A DNA stretch of 64,000 nt from assembly GCA_036843405.1 (NCBI GenBank), contig DAITSJ010000002.1, forward strand, positions 1-64,000, written 5' to 3'. Origin of the DNA: DGNJ01 sp002388905. Its GTDB lineage: Bacteria; Pseudomonadota; Gammaproteobacteria; Pseudomonadales; Porticoccaceae. Made by a program: the position numbers and the translations under genes. The notes beneath the pieces are model-generated. The model did not search any database. It was not told the origin of the DNA and was given only the letters and a program-made list of their open reading frames with translations. This document shows positions 46,029 to 53,802 of this stretch, in pieces; the first letter of the stretch is position 1; each line of letters begins with the position of its first letter.

Positions 46029-47306
46029 TTGCATACAGGGAAGCGCATTTTATACGGAATCCTGACGGTCCTGATCACTGCGGTCCTGGCCGCTGTGCCG
46101 GGTGTTACCGGCGCCGTGGATATCAACGGTGTCGCCGCCTACCGGGAATTCGGCAATGTTATTTACCTGGGCGGACTGTCACTGAACACCAGACGGGACG
46201 ATCCCCGGGCTATCTTCGCCGACCAGAATGCCAAGACCATGGAAATCCGCTTTGTGGATTCCATGTCGGACCGCCGCTGGGTAAACGGATGGATGCAGGG
46301 CATCGCCATCAACAACAGCAAGGATACCGTCACCGGAGCGGCCGAAGAGCTGGCAGCGGTCCTCTCGACATTCCGGGGGGGGATGCATCCGGGCGACAGC
46401 GTGACCATTCACTATGAACCCGACCGGGGGACGTCGGTATCGGTCAACGGCACCGAACTGATTGCCAACCGCTCCAGGAGCCTTTTCAACCTGTTCCTGT
46501 CGGCCTGGATCGGGCCCGTACCCCCTTCCACCCAGTTCAAGCAGGCAATTCTCGGCGCGGAAGGGGAAAGCGGGCTGGCCGCAAGGTTTGCCGGCATTTC
46601 CCCCACTGTCGAGAGAGTAAACGCGGTCCAGGGCTGGGTGGAAACCGCCAGTGCCGAAACCGAACCGGCAAATGATGACAACAGCGCCGGAACATCCCGC
46701 CAACTGGCGGGAATTACCACCGAACCGGCCCCCTCGCCCCAATCCGCCAGTGCAGAACAGGCGGCACCGGCCGCCCCGGGCACCAGGGCACCGGCATCTT
46801 CCGTCGAAAATCGCCAACCGGCCCAGACTGCAGAGCCGGCGGCAACCACCGGCGGGATCCAGAGCATGGCCCAGGCACCGGACAGGAAGGCCGCGCAGGA
46901 GACCATGGCCGACCAACCGAAACTGGCCAGCCTCGGCAATAGCGGCATAGAGGCAGCCATGATCGACCGGGCGGACAGCCGCCGGGCCACCAGCCTCTCT
47001 GTCAGGTCCGTCATGGCCCAACAGGCCTACGTGGCGAAAGTGATCAAGCGGATCTATCAGTCGGTGCGCTACCCCGACAGCGCCATACGGCGGAATCAGC
47101 AGGGCAGCGTTCGGGTCAACCTGGAGCTGGAGCGCTCCGGCGATATTCGCCATCTGGCCATTGCCGAGAGCTCCTCCCATCGCGCGCTGGATTGGGAGGC
47201 AAAACGGGCCATCAAGACAGCCGCGCCCTACCCGGCATTCACCGAGGCAATGGCGGACGACATCCTGACGATTCCCATTCCCATCTCATTCCGGTTGGCC
47301 GAATAG
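46029..47306 (+). CDS. Chalcone-isomerase-like protein with TonB C-terminal domain
   Basis: A 425-residue exported protein. After a signal peptide (about 1-29) comes a chalcone-isomerase-like domain (about 30-185: GVAAYREFGNVIYLGGL, FRGGMHPGDSVTIHYEPDRGT, LSAWIGPVPPSTQFKQAILG), then about 135 residues of Ala/Pro/Thr/Gln-rich linker, then a TonB/TolA-like C-terminal domain (YVAKVIKRIYQSVRYPDSAIRRNQQGSVRVNLEL). TonB-C domains bind outer-membrane or periplasmic partners. TTG start at 46029 with AAGGAGGG 8 bases before. It stands ahead of the large envelope locus and may belong to it. Confidence 0.8.
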   Translation: MHTGKRILYGILTVLITAVLAAVPGVTGAVDINGVAAYREFGNVIYLGGLSLNTRRDDPRAIFADQNAKTMEIRFVDSMSDRRWVNGWMQGIAINNSKDTVTGAAEELAAVLSTFRGGMHPGDSVTIHYEPDRGTSVSVNGTELIANRSRSLFNLFLSAWIGPVPPSTQFKQAILGAEGESGLAARFAGISPTVERVNAVQGWVETASAETEPANDDNSAGTSRQLAGITTEPAPSPQSASAEQAAPAAPGTRAPASSVENRQPAQTAEPAATTGGIQSMAQAPDRKAAQETMADQPKLASLGNSGIEAAMIDRADSRRATSLSVRSVMAQQAYVAKVIKRIYQSVRYPDSAIRRNQQGSVRVNLELERSGDIRHLAIAESSSHRALDWEAKRAIKTAAPYPAFTEAMADDILTIPIPISFRLAE

Positions 47307-47376
47307 CGCGGTACCCCGGCCGGAATCGCGGCGAACGCATGGCGACCCCGGCGGGATGACTTCCCACGCGTCCGTG

Positions 47377-47727
47377 CTATCCGGAGTTTCCCGCCTCTTC
47401 CCGGCGCCGGATATCTTCCAGCAACTCCCGGATCTCCTCGATTCCGGCTTCGGTGAAGAGGTAACCCCGGCCGCCCACATATTCTCTCTCGGCAATTTCC
47501 AGGCAGCGGCGCTGGATCGCCTCCAACTCCGGGTTGTGGCGGATGGGCACACCGGTGAAGACATGCCAGTCGGACTCACTGGCTTCCCCGGCCATCACCA
47601 TATCCAGCAAGGCGATGACATTCCGGCGCTCCAGCCAGTAAACCGGCGGACCCAGCTTCCAGAAACCGTAGAGGGCCGCCAGCACCACCAAAAACGTCAA
47701 TAACACTGTCGCGGCAAATGTCAGCAT
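47377..47727 (-). CDS. Hypothetical protein with one membrane anchor
   Basis: A 116-residue protein with an N-terminal membrane helix (about 3-25) and a soluble part rich in charged residues (WLERRNVIALLDMVMAGEASESDWHVFTGVPIRHNPELEAIQRRCLEIAERE). AGGAG precedes the ATG at 47727. The domain pattern DWHVFTGVPIRH followed by a charged helix is seen in small gammaproteobacterial proteins of unknown role; I do not recognise a named family. It lies 34 bases upstream of the AEC transporter gene on the same strand. Confidence 0.65.
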   Translation of the reverse strand: MLTFAATVLLTFLVVLAALYGFWKLGPPVYWLERRNVIALLDMVMAGEASESDWHVFTGVPIRHNPELEAIQRRCLEIAEREYVGGRGYLFTEAGIEEIRELLEDIRRREEAGNSG

Positions 47728-47761
47728 CGCACTTGGCTCCTCACCTCGCCCGCCGCCCAGT

Positions 47762-48649
47762 CTACAGCAGAAAAGTGAGAACGATTGGCAGGGTGACGAA
47801 GGAACAGAAAGTCGATATCACGACACCGCTGGCAACGGCGCCGGGCTGGCGATCGTATTTCAGCGCCAGCAGGTAATTGAAAACCGCCGACGGCATGGCC
47901 GACTGGAGCACCAGCACCTTGGCGGCCAGTCCGGAAACACCGAACAGCCAGACGACCCCGAGCCCCACCAGCAGTCCCCCGCCCAGGCGGGTCACGGCGA
48001 TCAGGCCCCCGGCCGCCCAGTCACCCGCCTCCAGCCGCGCCAAGGATACCCCCAGGGTGAGCAGCATCAGGGGAATGGTCATGTCACCCAGCAGCCCGGT
48101 GGTCCTGGCCAGGGACGGGGGCAGTTTCCAGCCGGTGACAATAAGCAGGAAGGCCACCAGAGCCCCGTAGACCAGGGGTTGACGGGCAATCCTGGCAAAG
48201 CGGCGGGCCAGGGACCCCTCACGGCTGAGCACCAGATCGGCGCTGGTGTACTGGGTCAGCGACATGGTGACGAAGATTATCAATGCCAGGGCGAGCCCGT
48301 CCCTGCCGAAAGCGAACAGACTCAGGGAAAGCCCCATGTTGCCGGCATTGGAGAAAATCACCGCCACTGACAGGGAAGGGACGTCGAGGCCCGCCAGCCG
48401 GAATACCAGGATACCGACCACCGCCGAACCCGCCATCATGGCCAGCGTCAGTCCCGCCATGGTCAGAAAATCGTTTGTCGCCAGGCTGCTGCCATTGATG
48501 GAAGAGACGATAAGGCAGGGAGCGCCGATAAGGATAATCAGTCGGGTAACAAACTCATGGGCATACGCGACCCGGCTGCGCCCCCAGACAAAGCCGACCC
48601 CGAGACAAAGCACCACCGGGGCGATAACGTTGAACAGTGTTGTGAACAT
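47762..48649 (-). CDS. AEC family transporter (auxin efflux carrier type)
   Basis: Inner-membrane carrier of 295 residues with about 10 helices in two inverted halves. Landmarks: NVIAPVVLCLGVGFVWGR, FSNAGNMGLSL, GDMTIPLMLLTLGVSL and LQSAMPSAVFNYLLALKY. Members export or exchange organic acids or hormones, but the substrate here is unknown. ATG at 48649 gives the family N-terminus (MFTTLFNVIAPV). It is divergent from the envelope locus starting at 48828. Confidence 0.9.
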   Translation of the reverse strand: MFTTLFNVIAPVVLCLGVGFVWGRSRVAYAHEFVTRLIILIGAPCLIVSSINGSSLATNDFLTMAGLTLAMMAGSAVVGILVFRLAGLDVPSLSVAVIFSNAGNMGLSLSLFAFGRDGLALALIIFVTMSLTQYTSADLVLSREGSLARRFARIARQPLVYGALVAFLLIVTGWKLPPSLARTTGLLGDMTIPLMLLTLGVSLARLEAGDWAAGGLIAVTRLGGGLLVGLGVVWLFGVSGLAAKVLVLQSAMPSAVFNYLLALKYDRQPGAVASGVVISTFCSFVTLPIVLTFLL

Positions 48650-48827
48650 CCCGCGCCTTTTTTTGTCTATACTCTGTGCGTGTGGCAAAAGAACAATCAA
48701 GCATAACAACGAAGCCGGACATTAACAGTTTTTATAGGGCGGACAATGTCGACTCCCGATGGCGCAGTCTCATAAAAGCGGGACTGCATGATGTAACAGA
48801 TTCAGTTTGATATTCGGTGTTTCGGAC

Positions 48828-50144
48828 ATGTCTATCAATAAACCCTTCCTCCCTGGAAAGAAAAACACGATCCCGGCGCTGGCCTGCGCCATCTTCGCTG
48901 TCTCTCCCGCACTGGGCTCATCGCCGGCTGGAGATGCCGGCGCTACCCAAACGGACGGACTCTCCCTGGCGGTCGCTCCGCGGGAAGTGGCATTCGGCGA
49001 ACGGGAGTTCAACCGGCAGCGGGTCGACACCTACCTGGCGCAGGTGCGGGCCCAGGAAATCAGCGGCAGCACCTACAGCCCCCTCCTTGGGGAAAGTGTC
49101 CTGGGTATGGCCAGGTCTCTGCACAACGCCGGCGAGTATGTTCGGGCCCTGGAGGCCTATCAGCGGGCCATGCACATCAGCCGGGTCAATAACGGCATCT
49201 ACAGCCTCAGCCAGGAACCCATGATCCGGGGCATGATAGAAACCTACCAGGCCGTCGGCGACCCCATCAGTGCTTCGCGCCAATATCAGGACCTGTACCG
49301 GATCTATGCCGGCACTTACGGCAATGACGACCCGCACCTGCTTCCCGTGCTCGAGGAAATCAGCGAGTGGCACATCCGGGCCTACGCCCGCCAACCCCAG
49401 CGCGAAGGGCTTTTTCATCTGGTGTCGTCACACAACTTTACCGAAAATGCCCTCAATCTCGCCGCCGTATCACCCTCGTCCAGCGAGGTGCGCGTACTGC
49501 CTTTACTGCACAACATGGTGACCATCAACTACCTGCTGGCCCTGCATCACCAGCAGTTTCCCGGGGGCAGCGGCGAAAGCTTCCGCTTCACGACCACCAG
49601 CGCCGACGGATTTCCCGAACCGCCCTCCCGGGAAGAAACCCTGATGATCAACAGCTACCGCAACGGACGCAGCGCGCACGAGCAGATCATCGATATCGTC
49701 TTCAATGACCCGGACTCCACCCCCAGGCAAAAAGCAGATGCCCTGGCTGAACTGGGTGACTGGTACCTGCTCTTCGGCCGCTACTCTTCCGCCCGCCAGG
49801 CCTACGAGGATGGCTGGAAAACGCTCGCCGAGGCCGGGGTGCCGGAACATAAACTCGACGAACTGTTCGGGCAACCCCGTATGCTCCAGCCCGTAGCGGG
49901 GATCGATGATCGGGGGGGAGTCTCTGCCCCGTCCGAATATGCCAGGGTCGTGATGACGATTACCGACCGGGGCAATGCCGATGAGATCCAGGTTCTGGAA
50001 ACCCACCCGTCCGATGACAAAGGCCTGGCCCGCACCGCCGTGAGAACGCTCAAATACAGCAAGTTCCGCCCGCGCCTGGAACACGGGCAGGTGGTCGCCA
50101 CCAAAGAAGTGCCCCTCAAACTCTACCTGACAGAGGCCCAATGA
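48828..50144 (+). CDS. Exported TPR protein with TonB-like C-terminus (envelope locus gene 1)
   Basis: A 438-residue exported protein, probably periplasmic. A signal peptide (about 1-30) is followed by helical repeats of tetratricopeptide type (YVRALEAYQRAMHISR, DPISASRQYQDLYRIYAG, YLLFGRYSSARQAYEDGWKTL). The last 90 residues resemble a TonB/energy-transducer C-terminal fold (SEYARVVMTITDRGNADEIQV, TAVRTLKYSKFRPRLEHGQ). The start ATG at 48828 lacks a strong ribosome binding site; a TTG at 48807 is possible. First gene of the co-directional run; its stop overlaps the next gene by 4 bases. Confidence 0.75.
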   Translation: MSINKPFLPGKKNTIPALACAIFAVSPALGSSPAGDAGATQTDGLSLAVAPREVAFGEREFNRQRVDTYLAQVRAQEISGSTYSPLLGESVLGMARSLHNAGEYVRALEAYQRAMHISRVNNGIYSLSQEPMIRGMIETYQAVGDPISASRQYQDLYRIYAGTYGNDDPHLLPVLEEISEWHIRAYARQPQREGLFHLVSSHNFTENALNLAAVSPSSSEVRVLPLLHNMVTINYLLALHHQQFPGGSGESFRFTTTSADGFPEPPSREETLMINSYRNGRSAHEQIIDIVFNDPDSTPRQKADALAELGDWYLLFGRYSSARQAYEDGWKTLAEAGVPEHKLDELFGQPRMLQPVAGIDDRGGVSAPSEYARVVMTITDRGNADEIQVLETHPSDDKGLARTAVRTLKYSKFRPRLEHGQVVATKEVPLKLYLTEAQ

Positions 50145-51115
50145 TTTACCGACTCTTTTTCCTGGCGCTAGCGACTCTGCTGCTGAGCGCCTGCCAAAGC
50201 CAGCAACAACAGCAGAGCAGCTCGCAGCCACAGACGTCCAGCAGTTCGCCGTCGAGCCAGAGCCAGACTGCTTCCCGGAGCCAGCCATCATCGGCAAGCC
50301 GGTCGACCGCGGCCGGCCAGTCGGTCCCGGGGGCACCGCCGATGCCTTCCGGCGACAACAGCACCGAGGCCGGGCCACAGGCCGACACACAAAGTACCTC
50401 CCGAACCACCGGCACGGGCCAACAAAGCTCCTCCCGGCAACCCTCCCCGCCGGCAACCGGCGACAGCACCGGGACAGCCTCGCTGCCCGGACAAACTCCG
50501 GGTGATACCGGCAGCGAGAGCCCCGCAACCGGACAGGGCGGATTTGATGAAACCGCAGGCGGCCCGCGGGGTGAGGCTTCCGTCTCCGGCGAGGAAGTGG
50601 CAGAGGGCGCCGCCGGCGGTTCACCGGGCGACTCCCGGGCTTCCGGGCCGGCAACGGCCGGCGAGCGTATCGGTGTTCTGGACGAGCAACTTGACGAGTC
50701 CCTGGCCGTGTTCGACGGCATGATTCTCACCGAGCGCCGGGCCGTACAGGTCAGCGAAGACGCCAATATCGAGGATGAGCCTGCCGGTGGCAGCGGCGAC
50801 GGCGCTGACGGTCCCCTGTTCGAGGAGGCCGACCTGTCCGAGCCCGGCAGCGGCGGGCAGGGGCCCGGTGGTGCCGGCGACCGGGATGCAGACAGCACCG
50901 TGCCGCCAATGCCCGGCGGAAGAGAGGCCAGTGGTCCGGCCGTGGCCTCCGCCACCAGCGACGGCGGCGTGCCCCCGGACCTGGTGGACGGCAGCGATGA
51001 CGACATCGTCGCGCGACAGATTCGGGAAGCGGCGATGAACGAGGAAGATCCGGAACTGCGGGAAAAACTCTGGGAAGAGTATCGCAAATACAAAAACCAA
51101 CAGCGGGGCAACTGA
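50141..51115 (+). CDS. Low-complexity lipoprotein (envelope locus gene 2)
   Basis: A 324-residue lipoprotein with lipobox LLSAC, lipidated at Cys18, and a following Gln, which favours the outer membrane. Residues about 20-280 are low complexity (Ser, Gln, Gly, Pro, Asp rich) and probably disordered. The conserved-looking part is acidic: GERIGVLDEQLDESLAVFDGMIL in the middle and a C-terminal helix (DDIVARQIREAAMNEEDPELREKLWEEYRKYK). Such a linker could span the periplasm. No enzyme motif. Overlaps both neighbours (ATGA; TGATG). Confidence 0.75.
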   Translation: MIYRLFFLALATLLLSACQSQQQQQSSSQPQTSSSSPSSQSQTASRSQPSSASRSTAAGQSVPGAPPMPSGDNSTEAGPQADTQSTSRTTGTGQQSSSRQPSPPATGDSTGTASLPGQTPGDTGSESPATGQGGFDETAGGPRGEASVSGEEVAEGAAGGSPGDSRASGPATAGERIGVLDEQLDESLAVFDGMILTERRAVQVSEDANIEDEPAGGSGDGADGPLFEEADLSEPGSGGQGPGGAGDRDADSTVPPMPGGREASGPAVASATSDGGVPPDLVDGSDDDIVARQIREAAMNEEDPELREKLWEEYRKYKNQQRGN

Positions 51116-52284
51116 TGGGCCGCTCACTGACGACAATCGCGACGCTTCTCTTCACGGCCTTACTGGTGACCGGTTGCGGTTCCACCACGGTCAAGTCCAC
51201 CGCCTTCGAGCCCCTGGCCCAGGAGACCGCCCTGATCCCCGAAAGCCGGCTGCTGGACGTGGGAGTGCTCACCTTCGATCCGGGACTGGACGATGTCGAG
51301 GAGGGCCAGTCCCTGTTTCCCGAGGTGCGAAATGCCGAATCACGCTATTTCGCCGACCAGCTGGTGGAGACTCTGCAACGCAGCGGCGCCTGGGGGCCGG
51401 TGAGGGTCATTCCCAGCGGGGACACGGTGGTGGACCTCTACGTCCGGGGCAAGATCCTGCATTCCGACGGCGAGCGCCTGGCCCTGGCCATTGAAGCCCG
51501 GGATACCAGCGGCCGGCTCTGGCTCGACAAGGACTACGAGGAGGTGGTCAGCAGTTATGCCTACGACGGCCGCCGGAAAAGCGAGCGGGACCCCTTCCAG
51601 GGCCTTTTTAACCGCATCGCCAATGAACTGCTCAAGAAACAGCACAATCTGCCTCCGGAGCGGGCCGAGGAACTGCGCCTGATCTCGGAACTGCGCTTCG
51701 CCCGGCGCTTTGCACCGGACGCCTACAGCGGTTACCTCAGGGAAAACCGCAAGGGGGAACTGGAAATCCTTCGCCTGCCGGCCGAAAACGACCCCCTGCT
51801 GGCGCGCATCGAACGTATCCGTCGCCGGGACTACCTGTTTATCGACACGCTCCAGGAGCATTACAACGCTTTTTCAAGGCGCATGGACAAACCGTACCAG
51901 ACCTGGCGCGCCTCCAGCTACGAGGACGTGATCGCCGCCCGGGAACTGCAGCGCCAGTCGAAGGCCCGGCTGATCGGTGGTATTGCCGCTGTGGCGGCGG
52001 GAATCGCCGCCGCTACCGGCGACGGCTCCAGCCAGGTGGGGGGCATGATGGCCGCCGGCGCCGGGGGTATGCTCATCAAGAGTGCCCTGGCCAAAAAGCA
52101 GGAAGCCCAGATGCATATTGAAGCCCTGGCGGAACTCGGGCAATCTCTGGAGGCGGAAATCGAGCCCCAGGTGATCGAGCTGGAGGATCGCACCATCACC
52201 CTGACCGGGAACGCCGAGGCCCAGTACGAACAATGGAAGGACATCCTGCAGCAAATGTACGAAACCGAGAGAGGCGATATCTGA
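51115..52284 (+). CDS. Envelope lipoprotein (envelope locus gene 3)
   Basis: A 389-residue lipoprotein (lipobox LVTGC, Cys21, next residue Gly). The domain at about 45-180 (LDVGVLTFDPGLDD, YFADQLVETLQRSGAWGPVRVIPS, DLYVRGKILHSDG, ALAIEARDTSGRLWLDKDYE) has the alternating pattern of CsgG/LpoB-like or related periplasmic lipoproteins. A glycine/alanine-rich hydrophobic segment (about 285-325) follows, then a helix. Family assignment is tentative. It starts in TGATG overlap with the previous gene. Confidence 0.7.
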   Translation: MGRSLTTIATLLFTALLVTGCGSTTVKSTAFEPLAQETALIPESRLLDVGVLTFDPGLDDVEEGQSLFPEVRNAESRYFADQLVETLQRSGAWGPVRVIPSGDTVVDLYVRGKILHSDGERLALAIEARDTSGRLWLDKDYEEVVSSYAYDGRRKSERDPFQGLFNRIANELLKKQHNLPPERAEELRLISELRFARRFAPDAYSGYLRENRKGELEILRLPAENDPLLARIERIRRRDYLFIDTLQEHYNAFSRRMDKPYQTWRASSYEDVIAARELQRQSKARLIGGIAAVAAGIAAATGDGSSQVGGMMAAGAGGMLIKSALAKKQEAQMHIEALAELGQSLEAEIEPQVIELEDRTITLTGNAEAQYEQWKDILQQMYETERGDI

Positions 52285-52317
52285 TCGGCGTGTCGACGAG
52301 CAACCCGAACGAGAAGT

Positions 52318-53802
52318 ATGGTTGACGACAACGATTTCAAGAACATCGCGCCGGCGGATGTCGATCTCACCCGCCCCGCCAGCGGGGCTGCGGGAGACAA
52401 GCCCGACACAATCGGCAACGGCAACCGCTGGTTACTGCCGTCCCTGATCCTGGCGCTGCTGGCCGTGGCAGCGGTGATATTCATCCTGCCCCGCTATATC
52501 CAGCCCGATACCACCGGACCGAAAGCGGAGAGGACTGCCCCGGCACCGGTCAAGGAGTCGCCGTTCCGGGAAGCCCAGTTGGCCAAGGCCAGGCAAAATG
52601 CCCAGGAAGTGCTGGCGGGGGTCCTGGAAAAGCAGGGTTTCCTGGAGGGGAAAAATGTCAAAGAATGGGGCCGTGAAGACTATGAGCGCGCCCTGTCCCT
52701 GGCCGCCGAGGGGGACGCCCTCTATCGCAAGCGGGAATTCGGTCCGGCCCTGGACCGGTATCAGGCCGCCGATCAAGCCCTGGCCGAACTGGAAAACCGC
52801 ATCGACCGGGAGGTGGCCACGGCGCTCGAGCGCGGACAGTCCGCGCTGGCGGCCGGCGACGCCGACAGGGCCACTGAGGCCTTCCAGCACGTACTCGCCA
52901 TCGAACCCGACAAAGAGACGGCCCGCAAAGGCCTGGAGCGGGCGCGCGTATTGCCGGCGGTCCGCTCGTTGATTGCCGGTGCCGACAGCGCCCGGGAAGC
53001 CGGGGATTGGCAGCGCGCCCTGGAACTCTACCGGGAAGCCCGTCAGCGTGACCCGGCCAATACCGAGGCCGACGAAAAACTCGCGGATCTCGAACAGGCG
53101 ATCCTCGACAGGGATTTTGCCGGGGCCATGAGCCGCGGGTTCTCCGCTCTCCAGGCCGGCCGACCGGAACAGGCGGCTGACGCCTTCCGTGCCGCCCTCA
53201 AGCTCAAGTCCGACAGCAGCGAGGCGCGGGACGGTCTCAACCAGGCCCGCAACCAGCTCGACCAGCGCTGGATCCGGGAGCGGCTGGCCCGGGCACGTGA
53301 CCTGGAGTCCCGGGAACAGTGGTCCGGAGCACTGGACCTCTACCAGCAGATTCTCGACCGGGAAAGCGTGATGGATGCCCGCATCGGCCTGATCCGAAGT
53401 CGCGCCCGGGCGGAACTGGATGCGGGCCTGGAAAAAACCCTGGCCGATCCGTTGCGCCTGGGTGAGCCGGCGGTGGCCCGCCATGCCCGCCAATTGCTCG
53501 AGGATGCCCGCAGTATCGAAAACCCCGGGCCCCGGCTTGCCCGGCAGAAACAGGCGCTCGCGGATGCCCTTGAATCGTCTGCCGACCCGGTCCCCGTCAC
53601 CCTGCACTCGGACAACAAGACCCGGGTCACGCTCTTGCGGGTAGGCAAACTGGGCACCTTCGACACCCGGCGGATTGCCCTCAAACCCGGTCGCTACGTA
53701 GCGGTGGGTACCCGAGAAGGCTACAGGGATGTGCGCGTTGAATTCGAAGTGCACAGCTCCGAGCAGACCGGGGTGACCATTGCCTGCCGGGAACCGGTTT
53801 GA
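52318..53802 (+). CDS. Membrane-anchored TPR protein (envelope locus gene 4)
   Basis: A 494-residue single-pass protein: about 37 cytoplasmic residues, one transmembrane helix (38-60), then a long periplasmic region of tetratricopeptide-like repeats (ALDRYQAADQALAEL, ATEAFQHVLAIEPDKETARKGLERA, ALELYREARQRDPANTEADEKL, AADAFRAALKLKSDSSEARDGL, ALDLYQQILDRES). The last 75 residues (VTLHSDNKTRVTLLRVGKL, RIALKPGRYVAVGTREGYRDV) look like a PEGA-type beta domain, the same kind as in the next gene. Likely a scaffold. Overlaps the next gene (TGATG). Confidence 0.8.
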   Translation: MVDDNDFKNIAPADVDLTRPASGAAGDKPDTIGNGNRWLLPSLILALLAVAAVIFILPRYIQPDTTGPKAERTAPAPVKESPFREAQLAKARQNAQEVLAGVLEKQGFLEGKNVKEWGREDYERALSLAAEGDALYRKREFGPALDRYQAADQALAELENRIDREVATALERGQSALAAGDADRATEAFQHVLAIEPDKETARKGLERARVLPAVRSLIAGADSAREAGDWQRALELYREARQRDPANTEADEKLADLEQAILDRDFAGAMSRGFSALQAGRPEQAADAFRAALKLKSDSSEARDGLNQARNQLDQRWIRERLARARDLESREQWSGALDLYQQILDRESVMDARIGLIRSRARAELDAGLEKTLADPLRLGEPAVARHARQLLEDARSIENPGPRLARQKQALADALESSADPVPVTLHSDNKTRVTLLRVGKLGTFDTRRIALKPGRYVAVGTREGYRDVRVEFEVHSSEQTGVTIACREPV

